Below are positions 10,097 through 23,075 of a DNA stretch of 64,000 nt, piece by piece (position 1 is the stretch's first letter; each line of letters begins with the position of its first letter). The translations under genes were made by a program, and so were the position numbers. This DNA is from Desmodesmus armatus (lineage: Eukaryota; Chlorophyta; Chlorophyceae; Sphaeropleales; Scenedesmaceae), in assembly GCA_007449985.2 (NCBI GenBank), contig VIIQ02000632.1, forward strand, positions 1-64,000, given 5' to 3'. The notes under the pieces were generated by a model. That model saw only the letters and a program-made list of their open reading frames with translations, searched no databases and was not told the origin of the DNA.

Positions 10097-13000
10097 ATGT
10101 CGTTCAACGACCCTCTCTCAGGCCCTTTGGAGTTTGGGGGAGAAGACAAGGTACTTCCTGATTGTTTCCAGCCTTCAGTGACTACGCATGCATATGCTTG
10201 GCCCTCATCTTACACACGCTGTTCCTGCACCTGTGCCTGCAGGACCTAGCTGACTTGGCAGACCTCTCTCTAGACCCCGTGTTGACAGATGAGCCAGCTC
10301 ACACAGCAGCAGTGTCAGACCCCTTTGCATCCCTTGCATCCGAGGCCAAACAAGATGGGGGATGCCATATGCAACGTATGGCCAGCTAGTCACGCCCCAG
10401 GCTCCTGCACATGCGCCAGCTGCCCCCAGCACCAGCAGCACCGCTGCAGCATCAGGCGCAGACCCCCTAGCAGCTTCAGCACCAGGTGCTGTGCAGGAAA
10501 GCCCTGGGTTTGCAGCAACCCCAGCAGCGACAGCGCAGCAGGCAGACCCTTTTGCCGGCCTAGCGGGAGGCAGCATGCAGTTGGACGTGCAGCACATACA
10601 GCAGCAACCACACCAGCAGCCGCTGCCAACAGCAGTGCATGATCTGCTGCCAGCAGAGGCCAGCACACCGCGCCTGCTGTCTCCGGAGCCTCCAGCTTAC
10701 AGGGACCTCCCACTGGTTGTGGCTGTGTCTGAGCCAGTGAAGAAGGAAGCTGCAGGAATGCTGGGCATGAAAGGTGTGTTGATGCACAGGCAACTTGGTT
10801 GGGGCTCAACCGTAGGTTGGGGTGAGACGTCACTCACAGCAAAGCAGCTGTGCTTCCAGGGGGTGTTGTTGCTGTGTGACTAGGCTACACCACTCGGGGC
10901 TGCCAGGCCAATCAGGAGGACAGATGAGCAGCCGGTCCTGTCTCCTGTCGCATGCTGATGTGGGTGAAGTAAGGTCAGATCCACCTAAGGGGCATCCTGC
11001 TGCTGCTTGTTGTCGCAGCTTCTCATGTGGAGTACCTGGTCACCACACGCAGCCGCTTGCCGGGGTGGTCGTCAGAGGAGGTTGCTGTGCGGCGGCGCTT
11101 CAGAGACTTTGTGGCACTAGCAGAGCTGCTTAAGGTGACACACAGTCAGCCCAAAAGCAGATCACAGCACAGCACAGCATTGTACAGCCGGCCAGCGCGT
11201 GACAGCATTGCACAGCACAGCACATTCTACTTCAGCCGCACAGCACAGCTCACCACACCACAGCAGAGCGCGGCACAGCCATTCACACAGCAGCAGCATG
11301 CATATGCAAGGCAGGGCCAGACTTCCCAGCCATGATGTGTTCTTGCTGACAAGTGCATTGTTGTGATGGCTGGCCTGCCGTGTGCAACACCAGGCACCAG
11401 CAGATGTTGCAGAGCCTGCTGCAGCAGAAGCAGCAGCGGCAGGAACGGGCCTGCTTCTGGCCATGAGATGGCAGCTCTGCTGGTGTGTTGACACATGAGT
11501 TGCAACCAGCCATTCCATCTGTGAAGAGAATGAAGCCCAATACACCCCTGCCTGATGTATCATGAGCTGGGTGACTGCGTGTGCTCATATGCAGGCCAAG
11601 TTCCGTGGCTATTTTGTGCCGCCTCGGCCTGAGAAGAATGCTGTGGAGGGTCAGCGCATGAGCGATGCGTTTGTGGAGGAGCGGCGAGCCAGCCTGCAGA
11701 AGTACCTGCAGAAGCTGGCGGCACACCCGGTGATAGGCCTCAGCGAGGTGAGGCCCCGGGAAGGGGGGGGGGCAGGGGGAGTGTCAGCACAGGGATTAGT
11801 GTGTCTCAGGGGGCGGGGGGCAGGGGGGGGGGGGGGCAGGGAGCGCGAGGGGGGGGGGGGCTAGCTGCAGTTGCCAGCAGGGTGACAACGTTGCTCTCCC
11901 TGCAGCAGGATGGTAGCAACCGTCCGAGCGGTTGCAGCTTCCAGGGCGTGCAGGATGCTTCTACTCCCAAGGGTTCAAGCACTTGCCATTTGATCAGGTT
12001 GCGCGGCTTCCGCGGCACGCAAGGTGGTGCCACTTCTTGTTTCAATAACGGCAAACTCCAAGGCAACAGCTTGCTTCAATACATGCAGCTCGTTTTTTTT
12101 GCATTTTGGGCGGCGGGAATCAAGCAGCGCTGATTCATCATTGCATGTGCCGCCCTATGCCTGTGCCTGCTGTAGGAGTTGAAGGTGTTCCTTGAGACAT
12201 CAGGGGAGCTTGGCAGCAGCATGCGCTGGACAGGCATGATGCCACCCAGTGCCAGTGTGCTGGAGGGCACAGCCAAGTTCAGTATGCAGCTCATAGGCAG
12301 AGAGTCCAAGGTACTTATCTTTGCCACTGTGTGCTAGAAGTTGTGGTGCAGCTGCATGGCCCCAGGCACTAACCATCATCATTGGCAAGCTGCTGCCTTC
12401 GGCTGCATTTGAACAACAGTGTCAATCATCCCGTGCGGCCACAGGTTGAGCATGCACGAACCAAGGCGGGGCTGGCTGTATCTCCTACCAGAACGGCATC
12501 CTGCGCATGCGCAAACCTGCTGTGCGTGAGCATGAACGTGACGTTGGGTCTGTGTGTTGTAGACACAGGGAGTGCATCCAGCCAATGCATCAACCATCCA
12601 AGGATGGTGTTGTGTGTCCTGCAGGTTGTGGACCCAGTAGCAGCAGCACAGCCAGCAGCGCGCAGCAAGGACCTCATGCGCGCCATGAAGGAGGCCGCGC
12701 AAGGCATGCGCGGCGGCAGGGAGGTGCGCTTCTGTACCAGCTGTGGCTGCTGCACTGAGCGTCTCAACTCAGAAACCGTAGAAGCATGCCAGGCTGCTTT
12801 GTCCATGCAATTCCAGCGGCAGCAAGGCGCTGCATGGGTCGCTCCTCATGGCCGCACTTCCCCCTGCGCTGCTCAGACGTCATTTGATTGTCAGCGCAAG
12901 CTCGCCAGTAGCGGCCTTATGCCACAGCTGGGATACGTAGAGGGTTTCTGCAAGTTACTGCATTGGGTGTGTGGGTGGTATGACTGCCGCAATCCTCTGC

Positions 13001-15871
13001 TGTACAACTCACAGAGGGTTCCTGCATGCTATAGCATGGGGTGTGGGGGTGGTATGACTGCCGCAATCGATTGCTGCAGGTGCCGCTTGAGGAGTTGGAC
13101 CTGCGGCGGCTGCGCGAAGCTGCAGAGGAGATGCGGGAGCAGCTGGGCCTGACCAGCAAAGCAGTAAGTAGCTCCGGAGCCATGCCAGCCCTGCAATACG
13201 TATTTGCCTCCACTGCAACAGCCAACATCATGCAGCTCAACAAGCAGCCCACCATGTTCGCAATGGGGCCTGTCCACTTAGGCTGCAGCAGTGCACAGGG
13301 CATGCCAGGCCACTGCGGTTTCGTAGGAAAGTTGCCAACACCAGCTGCGGCTGCATTGCGACTGTACTGCTTCTGTGCATGTATTACCATCACTTGGTGT
13401 GTTGGTGCCGTCACAGCTTCCTTGATAAAGTGGGCGCAGGGAGCCTGTCAGCAATAGGTACACCTATGTACTGATGACCGCTGCTACTTACTCTGTGTGC
13501 GTTGCTCGTTCATTGTTGCTGCCGCTGCCTTCTGTGCCAGGCTGAGAAGCTGGTGGCTAAGCTGGATGCGCTGGGCGGCACTGCGGGGGACTTGGGCCTC
13601 AGCCTCTTCAAAGTGGCAAAGTTTGAGGTGCGTCCGTTGTGCTGCCTTCTTGCCTGCCTGCTGGTGTAACAGGGCTGCCTGTGTGTGGTGTGGAACACAA
13701 TGAAGGCTGCTTTTCTCTACCAAGTGATCAGCATGTACAGGGTCTTGCGGGACAGCAGCAGGCGAGGGGGAGGGGACCTGTCCTGCTGTTGTCAGCATGC
13801 ATGCAGCAGGACGATTGCTGACGGCCAGGTCTGTCAAATGCTGCCTGCAGGAGGCTGAGGGTGGTGCGCTGGCAGGCTTCACAGGCACGATGCGCTACAG
13901 CAGCGGCCTCATTGCAGACCAGAAGCGCACAGCAGCGGCACTAGTGCGCGTCAGCAAGATGATGGGCAAGGTGCGGGTGGACAGCTCTGGAGGCTGCATG
14001 GACGGCTTAGCCTGCCGTCACCTGCCTGGAGTACGGAAGGCCGAGCTCGCCTCCACCTGCCTTGCCAGCGCCTCATGTTGCGCACAGCATATATAGACAT
14101 GCAACGCCCTCAGCAGATTACCATCGAGCCAGCCATGCACTGATAGAGAGTCACTGGAAAGCATGTAGCACCAAGCTTCATTGGGCGGAAAAGTTGCAGC
14201 AGCTGGCACAGCACTAGGCGCAACCAGCATCTGACATCCTTCTTGCCAGCCTGCTGTTGTTGTGAATCTATAGCTTTGCTGGCTTCTTGTGTGAGGCCTG
14301 AGATTCATACTGTCACTGCTGCAGGTCACTGGGCGGACAGCGCTGGAGCTGGGCACACTGCATGACACGCTGGCAACAATGCCTGTAAGTGGCTGCCGGT
14401 GGGCTGCGATGGCAGCTGTACCGGCAGCTATTGTGGCAGAGGTGCTGCTCTTTCTGTTTGGGCCTGTGGATCCCAATCGTTCCTGTTGCAGCCTGGAGCG
14501 TTGATGTGCCCCTTTGGCGGAATTACTGAAGGCATGCTGCATTGTGCAGCATGGTCGCCCACTATTGGCTGCATGCTTTACCATGAACAAGAGTGCCTGT
14601 GCACAAATATGGACAACAGCAAATGGTGTTTGTGTATGTTTGATGTTGTTATGTGCAGGCTGCTGTGCGTGGGTTGATGTCGCGTGAGCACCAGATGCTG
14701 ACCTGGCACACCATCGCTGGTGACCTGGAGGCCAAGCAGGTGGCGCTGGCAGCAATGGACAAGAGCAAGGTGCGGCTGCTGGCTGGCTGGTGAAGTTGAC
14801 GTCAGCTCGTCTACGTGATGGGCTCAGACAGGGGCACAGCTGTCGCCCCCCTCTCCCCACCCCACCCTGCTACACTCCCGCAAGGCACAGGGTTGTGCTA
14901 GCGCCACTCATGCCTACACTGCTGCTTGCACCAGCAGTGCAGACAGTGTACGAGCAACGTTGTTGCTGGCTGGTATGTGTCAAGGATGGCTGGCTTTGTC
15001 CCAGGGGTGTCTCACTCTGTCGTAGCGGTCGGCCAAAATTTGCCTGGAGACCAGATGGTGAACAAGATCTGCGACAAGGCGCTAGCATCACACCAGCCCT
15101 CACATGCAAGTTTTGCATGTTGTTTGTGTTGTGTGCAGATCAAGAAGGTCGACGAGCTGCGCGGGGACATTTCACGCCTGGAGCTGTCTGTGGGCTCAGC
15201 CAAGGCGGAGTATGACAAGCTCAAGGCAGCAAACCTCAGCGAGACAGCGCGCTTTGCTGCGGAGCGCCGCGCAGAGTACCTGCAGATGCTGGAGAACTTC
15301 ACGGCGACGCAGGTGGGGCTGAGGCCGTGGCTGCAGGGGCGGGCTTTGGCCTTGTTGCGAGGAAGACTTTGTGTCAGTGTGATGCATGGTAGCGGGGAGG
15401 GGCCAGAGCATGTGCGGGGCGTACAGGGTTGTGTGCTGGCAAGTAACCACACCGGCAAGGGTCACTGCAAGGGGCGGTGTCAATGCAAGGGACTCTACAT
15501 ATGTATGACACGCATGCTGTCGTGGTGATGACGCATAAGGCAGGTTGAAAGCACGCAGCAGTGCAGTTTGTTTAGAATGCACACACCCCATGGTTGCAGT
15601 GACAAGCAGCACACTCATTGCTAGTGCTTATCTGGTGTCGAGCTGCTCGCTGACCTGCACACAGGCACACAGGCTACTGGTCCAATGTTGATTGTTTGAT
15701 TGCTGCTGCTCCACATTGTCTGAATTGCAGGTGGCGGCCTCTGAGCGCTTGGCTGAGGTATGGGTGCAGCTTGCAGGGGAGCTGGGGGCCAGCTCAGAGC
15801 AGCTAGCAGCAGTCAGGACAGACTCAAGGGGCTTGCTGGCGACTGCACCTCAGCCGCCTCCCATCTTGTGA
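10097..15871 (+). CDS. SNX1: Sorting nexin SNX1/SNX2-like (PX-BAR), 13 exons
   Basis: SNX1/2 proteins bind phosphatidylinositol-3-phosphate on endosomes through PX and shape tubules through BAR as part of retromer sorting. Exons: 10097-10150, 10243-10773, 11019-11134, 11595-11747, 12176-12310, 12625-12723, 13080-13163, 13541-13627, 13851-13970, 14325-14384, 14659-14769, 15139-15312, 15731-15871; all introns are GT-AG and phases match. The N-terminus is an A/P/Q-rich low-complexity region. PX starts at EYLVTTRS, with RRRFRDF and the FVPPRPEKN segment that typify plant SNX1/2, followed by an alpha-helical BAR region through the last exon. Length about 621 residues, near plant SNX2 size. In exon 2 the frame meets a TAG at 10387 unless one G is added to the G5 run at 10357-10361; with it the exon total is an exact multiple of three. 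A TGTAA poly(A) signal lies at 16101. Confidence 0.88.
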
Positions 15872-16100
15872 ATGGGGTTGCAGCCTGCAGGCTGGAGCTG
15901 TTTGATGGAGCAGCGCTGGCTTGCAATGGCCCAGCTGCAAGATGTCGGCTGGTGTGATAGCACACCTTATCAGTAGCTGGTCATCCGCCAGGAACAGCTG
16001 TCCTACAGGCCTCTGGTGGCACACACAAGCCCCATGAATGCAGGCTTGGTATTGCATTGGCTGTGGGACTGTCCTTTGCGGCACACTTTCAAGGCTTGGT

Positions 16101-16105
16101 TGTAA
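16101..16105 (+). terminator. TGTAA poly(A) signal of the SNX gene
   Basis: TGTAA, the usual poly(A) signal of chlorophycean algae, lies 230 nt after the SNX stop codon. It is a five-base motif, so chance occurrence is possible. Confidence 0.5.
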
Positions 16106-17381
16106 CTCGCGACTTGTTATTGACGCCGCAAGCAAGCGGCATGGTTGATGGCTTCGGGTGTTATTGACATGAGGAGGGGATATGTCCACTATGTACGTTG
16201 GTCAATGGGGTGTAGGCGCCCTTATGGGGTGTAGGCGCCCTAATTAGTACTGCTGCAATCCTGCAAAATCTGTAGGGGCCCAGGAGGATGGGGACTGCAA
16301 CAAATGTCAGCTGGCGACACCCCACATTGTGTGCATACAGTAACAAAGCACTGCCGGGCAATGCAGCACAATGTTGATGCTCTTGATGACAGCACACAGC
16401 GTGCAACAGCCAGAGTGCACACCCCAGGCACAACACACAGCTCATAACTGCCTGCCCCAGCATGGTGCACTGAGGTAGTTGGGCCCAGGTGCTGTACAAG
16501 GTCACAGCACGGACATGCATGGATGCATGTGCTGCTCATGGACATGCATATGCATGTCCCTCTCACTCCGACAAAGCGCAGAGGGGCTGAGCAGAGCATG
16601 AACATACCTGAGAAAGAGTCCAAACCACAGGTTACAGGGGCCACAGCCTGCTAATACTCTTCGTTGCTTCAGGGTTTGGGTCGTAGCCATTTCCCGCTCG
16701 CCTACGCTACAATATCCTCGACACAATTCTTTCCTCGTGTTGTACGCACATTACAGCCTAGAAAACAACAGAAGACACTAGGTTCAGCTGACAAGGCACC
16801 CCAATTCAGGCTGCAGCAACCCCGAACAGCTTCTTCTTGCAGCGCTTCAGCACTCTCAGCGCCAAAGACCCTTCAATAAGGTAAGGTATAGCAACTCATG
16901 ATTAAGTAAGTCGTATCCAAGTACATGCTTTTGCCCGTGAGCCAGGCCCCTCAGTATGGGACCAGCCCATGGGCTGGCCAGCAACAACCTTACCTACCGT
17001 GCTAACTTGCGGCTGCTGCGAACCACTAGTTCTCTACTGTGGGCGGACAGGGAGTGCTGGTGGGCGGACCCTGGACGGACAGTGCAGCCTGTCCGTCCAC
17101 CTTAGGGAGGGGTTCTGGAGGGGTTCGCTGCACCTGCAGCGCCTGGAAACGCGCGTGAGAGGTCTCTTATACGTATAGGAACAGAGTGCGCCCGTTATTT
17201 GCAGCAGCGCCGCTGTACTGGGGAGGTGACAGCGGCTGACTCGGGTTTGGGCCCAGCTGTTCCCCCGTGGCTATTCAGCATGACAACGTCTATCTTAAGC
17301 ATCCATGCAAACGTTTTGCTGGCTTTGGGCGCGTTACAGTGCATGCCTGGCTTCATGGATTCCTAATTCAAACGATCGAAC
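16106..17381. other. Intergenic spacer with short repeats
   Basis: No gene seen. A 15-bp unit ending GTAGGCGCCC is repeated at 16207-16221 and 16226-16240. A perfect 20-bp palindrome built on GGACATGCAT lies at 16540-16559. The promoter or 5' end of the following recombinase gene must be near 16.9-17.38 kb. Confidence 0.5.
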
Positions 17382-18019
17382 ATGCCAGCAGCTGGCAAGC
17401 GCCAACGCCGACCTCCAATCAGATTTCAAACCTCTGAAGACACCACAGCACCTCCTCAAGCAGATCGAGGCCAGCAACAACGCAGCAAGCCCGGCAGGAG
17501 GTCTCTTCCTGCCTGGGGTCAACAACCAGCAGCTGCAGCTGCAGAGGACAGTTCCGAGGAGTATTCTGCAGACGAGGAAGCATCAGACAGTGATGAGGAT
17601 CTCAGTGAGCAAGGCAGCGAGGACGACAGCGAGCAGGAGGGTGATGACTGCTCCAGTGATGATTGGGACGCTGCTGCTGCTGTTGGCGGTGGCCTGTGCA
17701 GGTGAGCTGTGGATTGCAGCAGAAAGCAGACACTGCTGATTGTATGCCAATCACTGATGATTAGTAATTGAGCCTCGTATGTGGTGTTGCAGACCCCTGG
17801 AGTCCCATCAGCTTGGCCAACTGGCAGACGAGGCAAGGGGCGTACTCGGAGCCCGAACACTCAAGGATTATGACACCATCATCAACGTGCTGGAGGTAAT
17901 TGAGGCTTGCTACACTGACTGACGTTACAGACATGCAAGACCCCAGGCACATCCAACATGACAGCAACTGCCAGGGACTTGTGCATGTGCCAACTGTGTG
18001 CTGCTGCTGACTGCTACTG

Positions 18020-18062
<43 letters not shown>

Positions 18063-20732
18063 CTGTGTGCTGGTTGCTGCTACAGCGTTGGTATGCCGCA
18101 GACGGCTACCAGGCTAGGCACAAGAAGCAGGTCAAGGCAGCAGCACTGGATCTTGGCCGCATGTCTGACATGCAGGTGGCCAACCTGTGCTCCCGCTTCT
18201 TCACGTGGTATGTGGTGGAGGGCAGGCCGAGGGACCCCCTCAAGGGCGGCAAGGAGGTGAGGAGTGAGAGCTGAGCTTCTGGTTGTCCAATGCCGCTGCC
18301 ACTGCAGTTGCGACAGATGTCAGCTGTCATGTTATGCAAACTACACACACTGTAGTGTGTGGGTCCCAGCACAACAGCTGCCTCCACACGGCTTGGTGAA
18401 AGCATTGCAGTGCATCTTATGTGCCACACACTAACCTGCCTGTGGTGAGCAGTACAGGACAGCTTTCATTGGTGGTTGACAAAGCGGTGGTTGCCCAATT
18501 GCACACTTGCAGGTACCAAAGGGCCAGTTGGGTCGGTCTGCTGCTATGAAGGTGCACTCAGCGCTTCAGTTGCACCTGACTACCATGCGCAGAAAGGCAG
18601 GTCGGCCGAGCTTCCAGCTTGCTGCGACAGAGCCTTACAGCGCGCTGTACGTCGTGTGGTGCTCAAAGAAGCGTGACAGGGCCATGGGCGAGGCAGCAGA
18701 CGAGGAGTGTGAGTACAGGGCAGCTGTGGTGCACACCAGCTTTGGACGTGACCCCTACGTGCAGGGTGCGCATGCCATGCTGGCCTCCAGTGACCCACAG
18801 CAGGCCAAGCTGCTCAGCATGTACACTGGGCAGGTGCAGATGGTGGCACGAGGTGACGACCTGCGGGGGCGCAAGCTCAAAGACCTGGGCACGCGCAACC
18901 TGGCTTGTGTGGGTGAGTGCTGCTGCTGAACTGCAGTGCTGGTATCACGTTGCACAGCTGTTGAAAGCGGGGCAACGAAGCAACCGCCTTCCTTCCACAG
19001 ACATTTTGGAGAGTTGCTTTGTTAGGTCATGAGTTGTCTTTTCGGTTTGCGCCGACAGCCAACCTTACAGCCCTATACCATGTACTGGCCACTCCTGAAG
19101 CCCGTCGCCTTCCCTTGACCCAGTTACTCTGATCCTGCTGAACCCACACCTTGTGCAGGGCCCTCTACTGCTGTGGCACTGACCATCCTGCAGCCGCCAG
19201 CTACCGGCAAGGCCCTCAAGACGCGCCCCGGCTACAAAGGGATGCTCCGTGGCAAGCTCGCAGCGCTGTGTGGCATTGGTGCCCTGTTCCGGTGGCTGTC
19301 CGTGCGCCTCGCTGTGCTGGCTGAGAGCCTGCCCAGGCCCGGCACTAAGCAGTTCAAGCGCTTCTATCTCTGGCCAGGGCGCAAAGGTGGGTGTTACGCC
19401 GCTTGCACACCGTCCTTTGCAGCCCTCGAGGTGTGGTGGGTATCACGAAGTCACTGCATACTGATTTTGCCATTGCAGCTACTGTGACGGTATTGTGCCT
19501 TGGCCTTGTAAGTGTACATGATTGTTGATGTGTTGCTGACTGTTGATTACATGTGTGCATGTGTAGGTGGCTTGATGTCCTACACGACCCACGCCAGCCA
19601 CATGAGGGAGCTGTTTGGCAAGCTGGGGGTTGACACTACGAAGCTGACGCATGAGCTGCGTATCTTCGCTGCTCAGCTCCTCTACGAGATGGGTGTGCCC
19701 ATTGAGGTGAGGCCAGTTTGTCACATGCTGTCCCGCCAAAAGCTGTGCAGTAGCGCGCCTGTTTCAACCCCCGCTGTGGCTGTGTTTGCTGTGTTGCAGC
19801 ACATACCAGTTGTTGCGGTACACTATTTGAGCTGTGGCGCGCTTTGTTGACCCACACAGGAGGTGTTCACTCCAGCATGAGCCTTTTACCCCCCTGGCCT
19901 ATATTCATGTTCGCACTACGATGCTGATTGCTGCAAGCAAGGGCATATGCTTGCTCTACACCCAAATGGGTGGTGGCTGATTGTTCTGCACATGTGGTCC
20001 ACCTCCGTGCAGGTGATTCAACGCATTGGTCACTGGCTGCTGGACGCCTTTGGCACAGCCTACATCGGGCCCGGCTTCACAGCAGAGGCCCTACTTGCCC
20101 TTGCTTTCTGGCCTGGGGCAGCACAGAAGGACTTCACCGGCTACTGGGCTGAGCGCTTCCATGTTGCAGTGCCAGAGCAGCTCATCCAGCTGGTCATGCC
20201 CGGCCTGGCCGCCCTGGAGGAGGAGAATAAGCAGGCAGCAGCAGCCGGCAAGCCCAACAAGGCAGCCACACACTTTGCCACAGTGGTGCGCATGGGTGGT
20301 ACTGTGGTGGTGCAGGATGCCCTGGTGTTGGCAGACGAGTCCAGCAAAAATCCTGTGCACGCCATGCTGCTGAAGCAGCAATCCTTCCAGTGAGTGCCGA
20401 CAGGGTCCGACAGCATGGTATCAACTGACACATGGCTGCATTTATTTGCTGCCTTCCTGCTTGTGACTCAGCAAGGCTGCGGGCCAGTCACGATGGCTGT
20501 GCATCAGTTGCAGCTCAGCTTGCTACATGGTGCTCACACAGATACTCATGTTTGCGTCGTGGGCGTCCAGCCTGTGCATTTAGAAAAATCTGTGTTGAGA
20601 GGCCAAACATGCACAACAGCCACTGTGACAGGGCTCCTGAACCTTGGCACGATTGGTTGTGTGCAGCAAACGGCGCTGACAGCATGATCGGTTACATGCA
20701 ACGACTCTACAACCTGCCGGTCAACTTCACTG

Positions 20733-20763
<31 letters not shown>

Positions 20764-23075
20764 ATGTTGTGCATTGCTCTTCTTGCAGGGAGCTCAAGTT
20801 GGACTTCCAGTCCTTCCAGAAGCTTGGGGGCTTCCAGTCACAGCAGCCTCGCTCGATGAAGGAATTGATCGCACAGCAAACCCAGCAGCTGCAGGATCAC
20901 ATTGTGCGTACCTTCACAGCAGCATTCAGTGGGCACGCGCCGCCCCTCAACATGACCCCGCAGCTGAACTGGTCAGCGATGCAGCAGCAAGTGCAGGAGG
21001 CTGAGGTGCTGCAGCAGCAGACCAGGGCTTTCCAGCCGGAGCCAGTGGATGCAGCAGCTGAACTGGCCAAGCTCAGCAGCATGGCAGCGGGCAAGGCAGA
21101 CCTTTCGCAGCAGATCCTGCAGCAGGTGCGGCAGCAGCAAGACGTGCTGGCAGCACAGGACAGCACTGAGTCCTCTGTATCCGAGCAGGACAGCGACACA
21201 GAGGATGAGGAGCAGACAGCAGCAGGAGGCCCACCAGCCAAGAGGACTCGAGGTGCAGCAGCAGCTGCGACGGCGGCAGCAGCAGCACGCGCGCCTGCAT
21301 CACCAGCAGATGCTGCTGCTGCAGTAGACATCCCTGCCGCAGCGGCAGCAGCAGGAGCAGCAGCAGACATTGCGGGCGCCTCTTTGGCAGCACGTGCTGC
21401 TCCAGGCACACTTCCCTCAGCAGCTGCGGCGGCAGCAGCAGCAGCTGGTGCTTCCGGTGCTGGTGCAACAGGTGGTCGTGCTGGTAGCGCTGAGGTACAG
21501 TGGCAGTATGAGGTACAGGAGCCTACAGGTGCAGGTCCATCAGCCTTCACCACGCCCAGCGGCAAGAAGCACACAGCAGAACAGCTGTACAGCAGGAGTG
21601 AGCACACCCTCACACCAGGGGGCGCACACCAGACGGCGTTCTTCACAAGTCGCCACCTGGAGCACTTGCGGGAACAGCACCAGCAACAGCACCAGCAGCA
21701 GCAGCAGGGAGGGGGCAGCAGCAGTCAGCTGCCACTTGTACCCTTCATGCAGCAGCAGCAGCAGATGCTGGACTTGCTGCGCCAGCTGGCAGGTCAACAG
21801 CAAGGTGCTGCCGTCCCAGCACAACAGCAGCAGCACCCTGCGGCTGCTGGTGCTGGCAGTCCGGGCGGTGGCACTGAGGTTGAGCAGCTGCGCCAACAGC
21901 TGCAAGCAGCGCAGCAACAAGTGCAGCAGCTCACACAGGCCCAGCAGCAAATCCAACAGGCTGCCGCAGCCCAGCAGGTAGGGGCCATGAGCAGTCAGTA
22001 CGCCAGCAGGCTGGGGGCTGTGGACCCGCTGGGCAGCATCATGCAGCCCTGGATCGCTGCTCAGCAAGGCCTCAATGCAGTGCTGGGTGCGGCCAACAAC
22101 AGCTCACTCCTGCCAGCTGGGCAGAACAGTGGCATTACAGCAGCGCAGCTGATGGCAGTGCTCGACCTGCGAGACGGCCGGCTGGAGCAGCGGCTGTCTG
22201 CTGCTGTGGTTGCAGCAGTGCAAGGCAGCAGCCTCGGGGCTGCTGCAGCAGCAGCGGGTGGCCTGAATGCAGTGCACGGCACAGCAGCAGCAGCTGGTGA
22301 AGCAGTGCCTGGAGCTGGCGCAGAGGCACAAGCAGCGGCTGCAGCAGCGGCCGTAGCTGGGCAGGCAGGGGCTGATATGCAGCGTGTTGGGTTCCCAGAA
22401 CTTAGCACTCACAGCACCATGGTTGAGCTGGCTGAGTGGTACTACTGCAAGCCGCTGGGCGACACGGGTCTTACTCCTCAGCAGCATGAGAGAGCTGGCA
22501 AGGCAGACAAGCAGCAGTGGAGGGGTGGCAGTCGGGGCCCACGCTTCCGACGTCGGGCAGAGTACGTTCAGCTGCTGCGTGCAATCGAGAGGAGCAGGGA
22601 TGCCCTGCAGCAGCAGGCACGCAGCTCCTCTAGGCACCCCCACAGCGTGGAGGAGGTTGACAGCATCACAGCAGCAAGGGAGCTAGACAGGCAGCGGGAG
22701 CGGCTGGGCCTGTCAGTTTGTGAGTATAGGCAGTTCATCGTGGGCAGCAGCAGCAGCAAAGGGTACAAAAAGGGCAAGTCGGCTGAGGAGCGGCTGCAGC
22801 AGGAGGAGCAGCAGGAGGAGCAGCAGCAGGCAGCAGCAGAAGCAGCGACTGCTGCTGGTGCTGCTGCAGCTGCTGCTGGTGCTGGTGCTGCTGCAGCTGC
22901 TGCTGGTACCACCTCTCAAGGGCAGGGGACCCTGGATGCTGCACAGCAGGGAAGTGGTGCAGCTGGGCCGAGTCCACGGCAGCCGTCAGCCATGCAGCAG
23001 CTGCAACAGGTGGACAGGGAGCGGCAGCACCGGGGGCAGCAGAAGGGCAGGGGGGCCCAGTGTAAGAAGAGTTGA
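17382..23075 (+). CDS. Crypton/Ndc10-like tyrosine recombinase with C-terminal GCR1_C-like domain, 8 exons
   Basis: Exons 17382-17701, 17793-17895, 18086-18256, 18513-18912, 19159-19386, 19567-19706, 20013-20389 and 20789-23075 join in frame to about 1341 residues; all introns are GT-AG. Order of parts: an acidic Ser/Asp/Glu-rich N-terminus; an alpha-helical region; the recombinase core with ARGDDLRGRKLKDL (candidate first catalytic Arg), a CGIGALFRWL segment, the HxxR box THELRIFA (19647-19670), GHW (20028-20036) and candidate nucleophile Tyr in AYIGPG (codon 20061-20063). This matches the R...HxxR...GHW...Y layout of Crypton and Ndc10 proteins. Next comes a long Q/A-rich linker with coiled-coil character. 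Near 22400-22600 a segment with paired aromatic and basic residues (MVELAEWYY...WRGG...RRRAEY) resembles GCR1_C. It may be an active Crypton, a remnant or a domesticated gene; element ends were not identified. Confidence 0.78.
18021..18056 (+). repeat. (CTG)12 microsatellite in recombinase intron 2
   Basis: Twelve uninterrupted CTG triplets about 30 nt upstream of the acceptor of exon 3. A (CTG)9 tract at 20735-20761 sits the same way before the last exon. Both lie where a pyrimidine-rich tract is expected. Confidence 0.9.
20735..20761 (+). repeat. (CTG)9 microsatellite in recombinase intron 7
   Basis: Nine CTG triplets shortly before the acceptor at 20788. Confidence 0.9.

Noticed and set aside
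20897..21646. 249-residue Ala/Ser/Cys-rich minus-strand ORF
   Set aside because: Antisense of the CAG-rich last exon of the recombinase gene.
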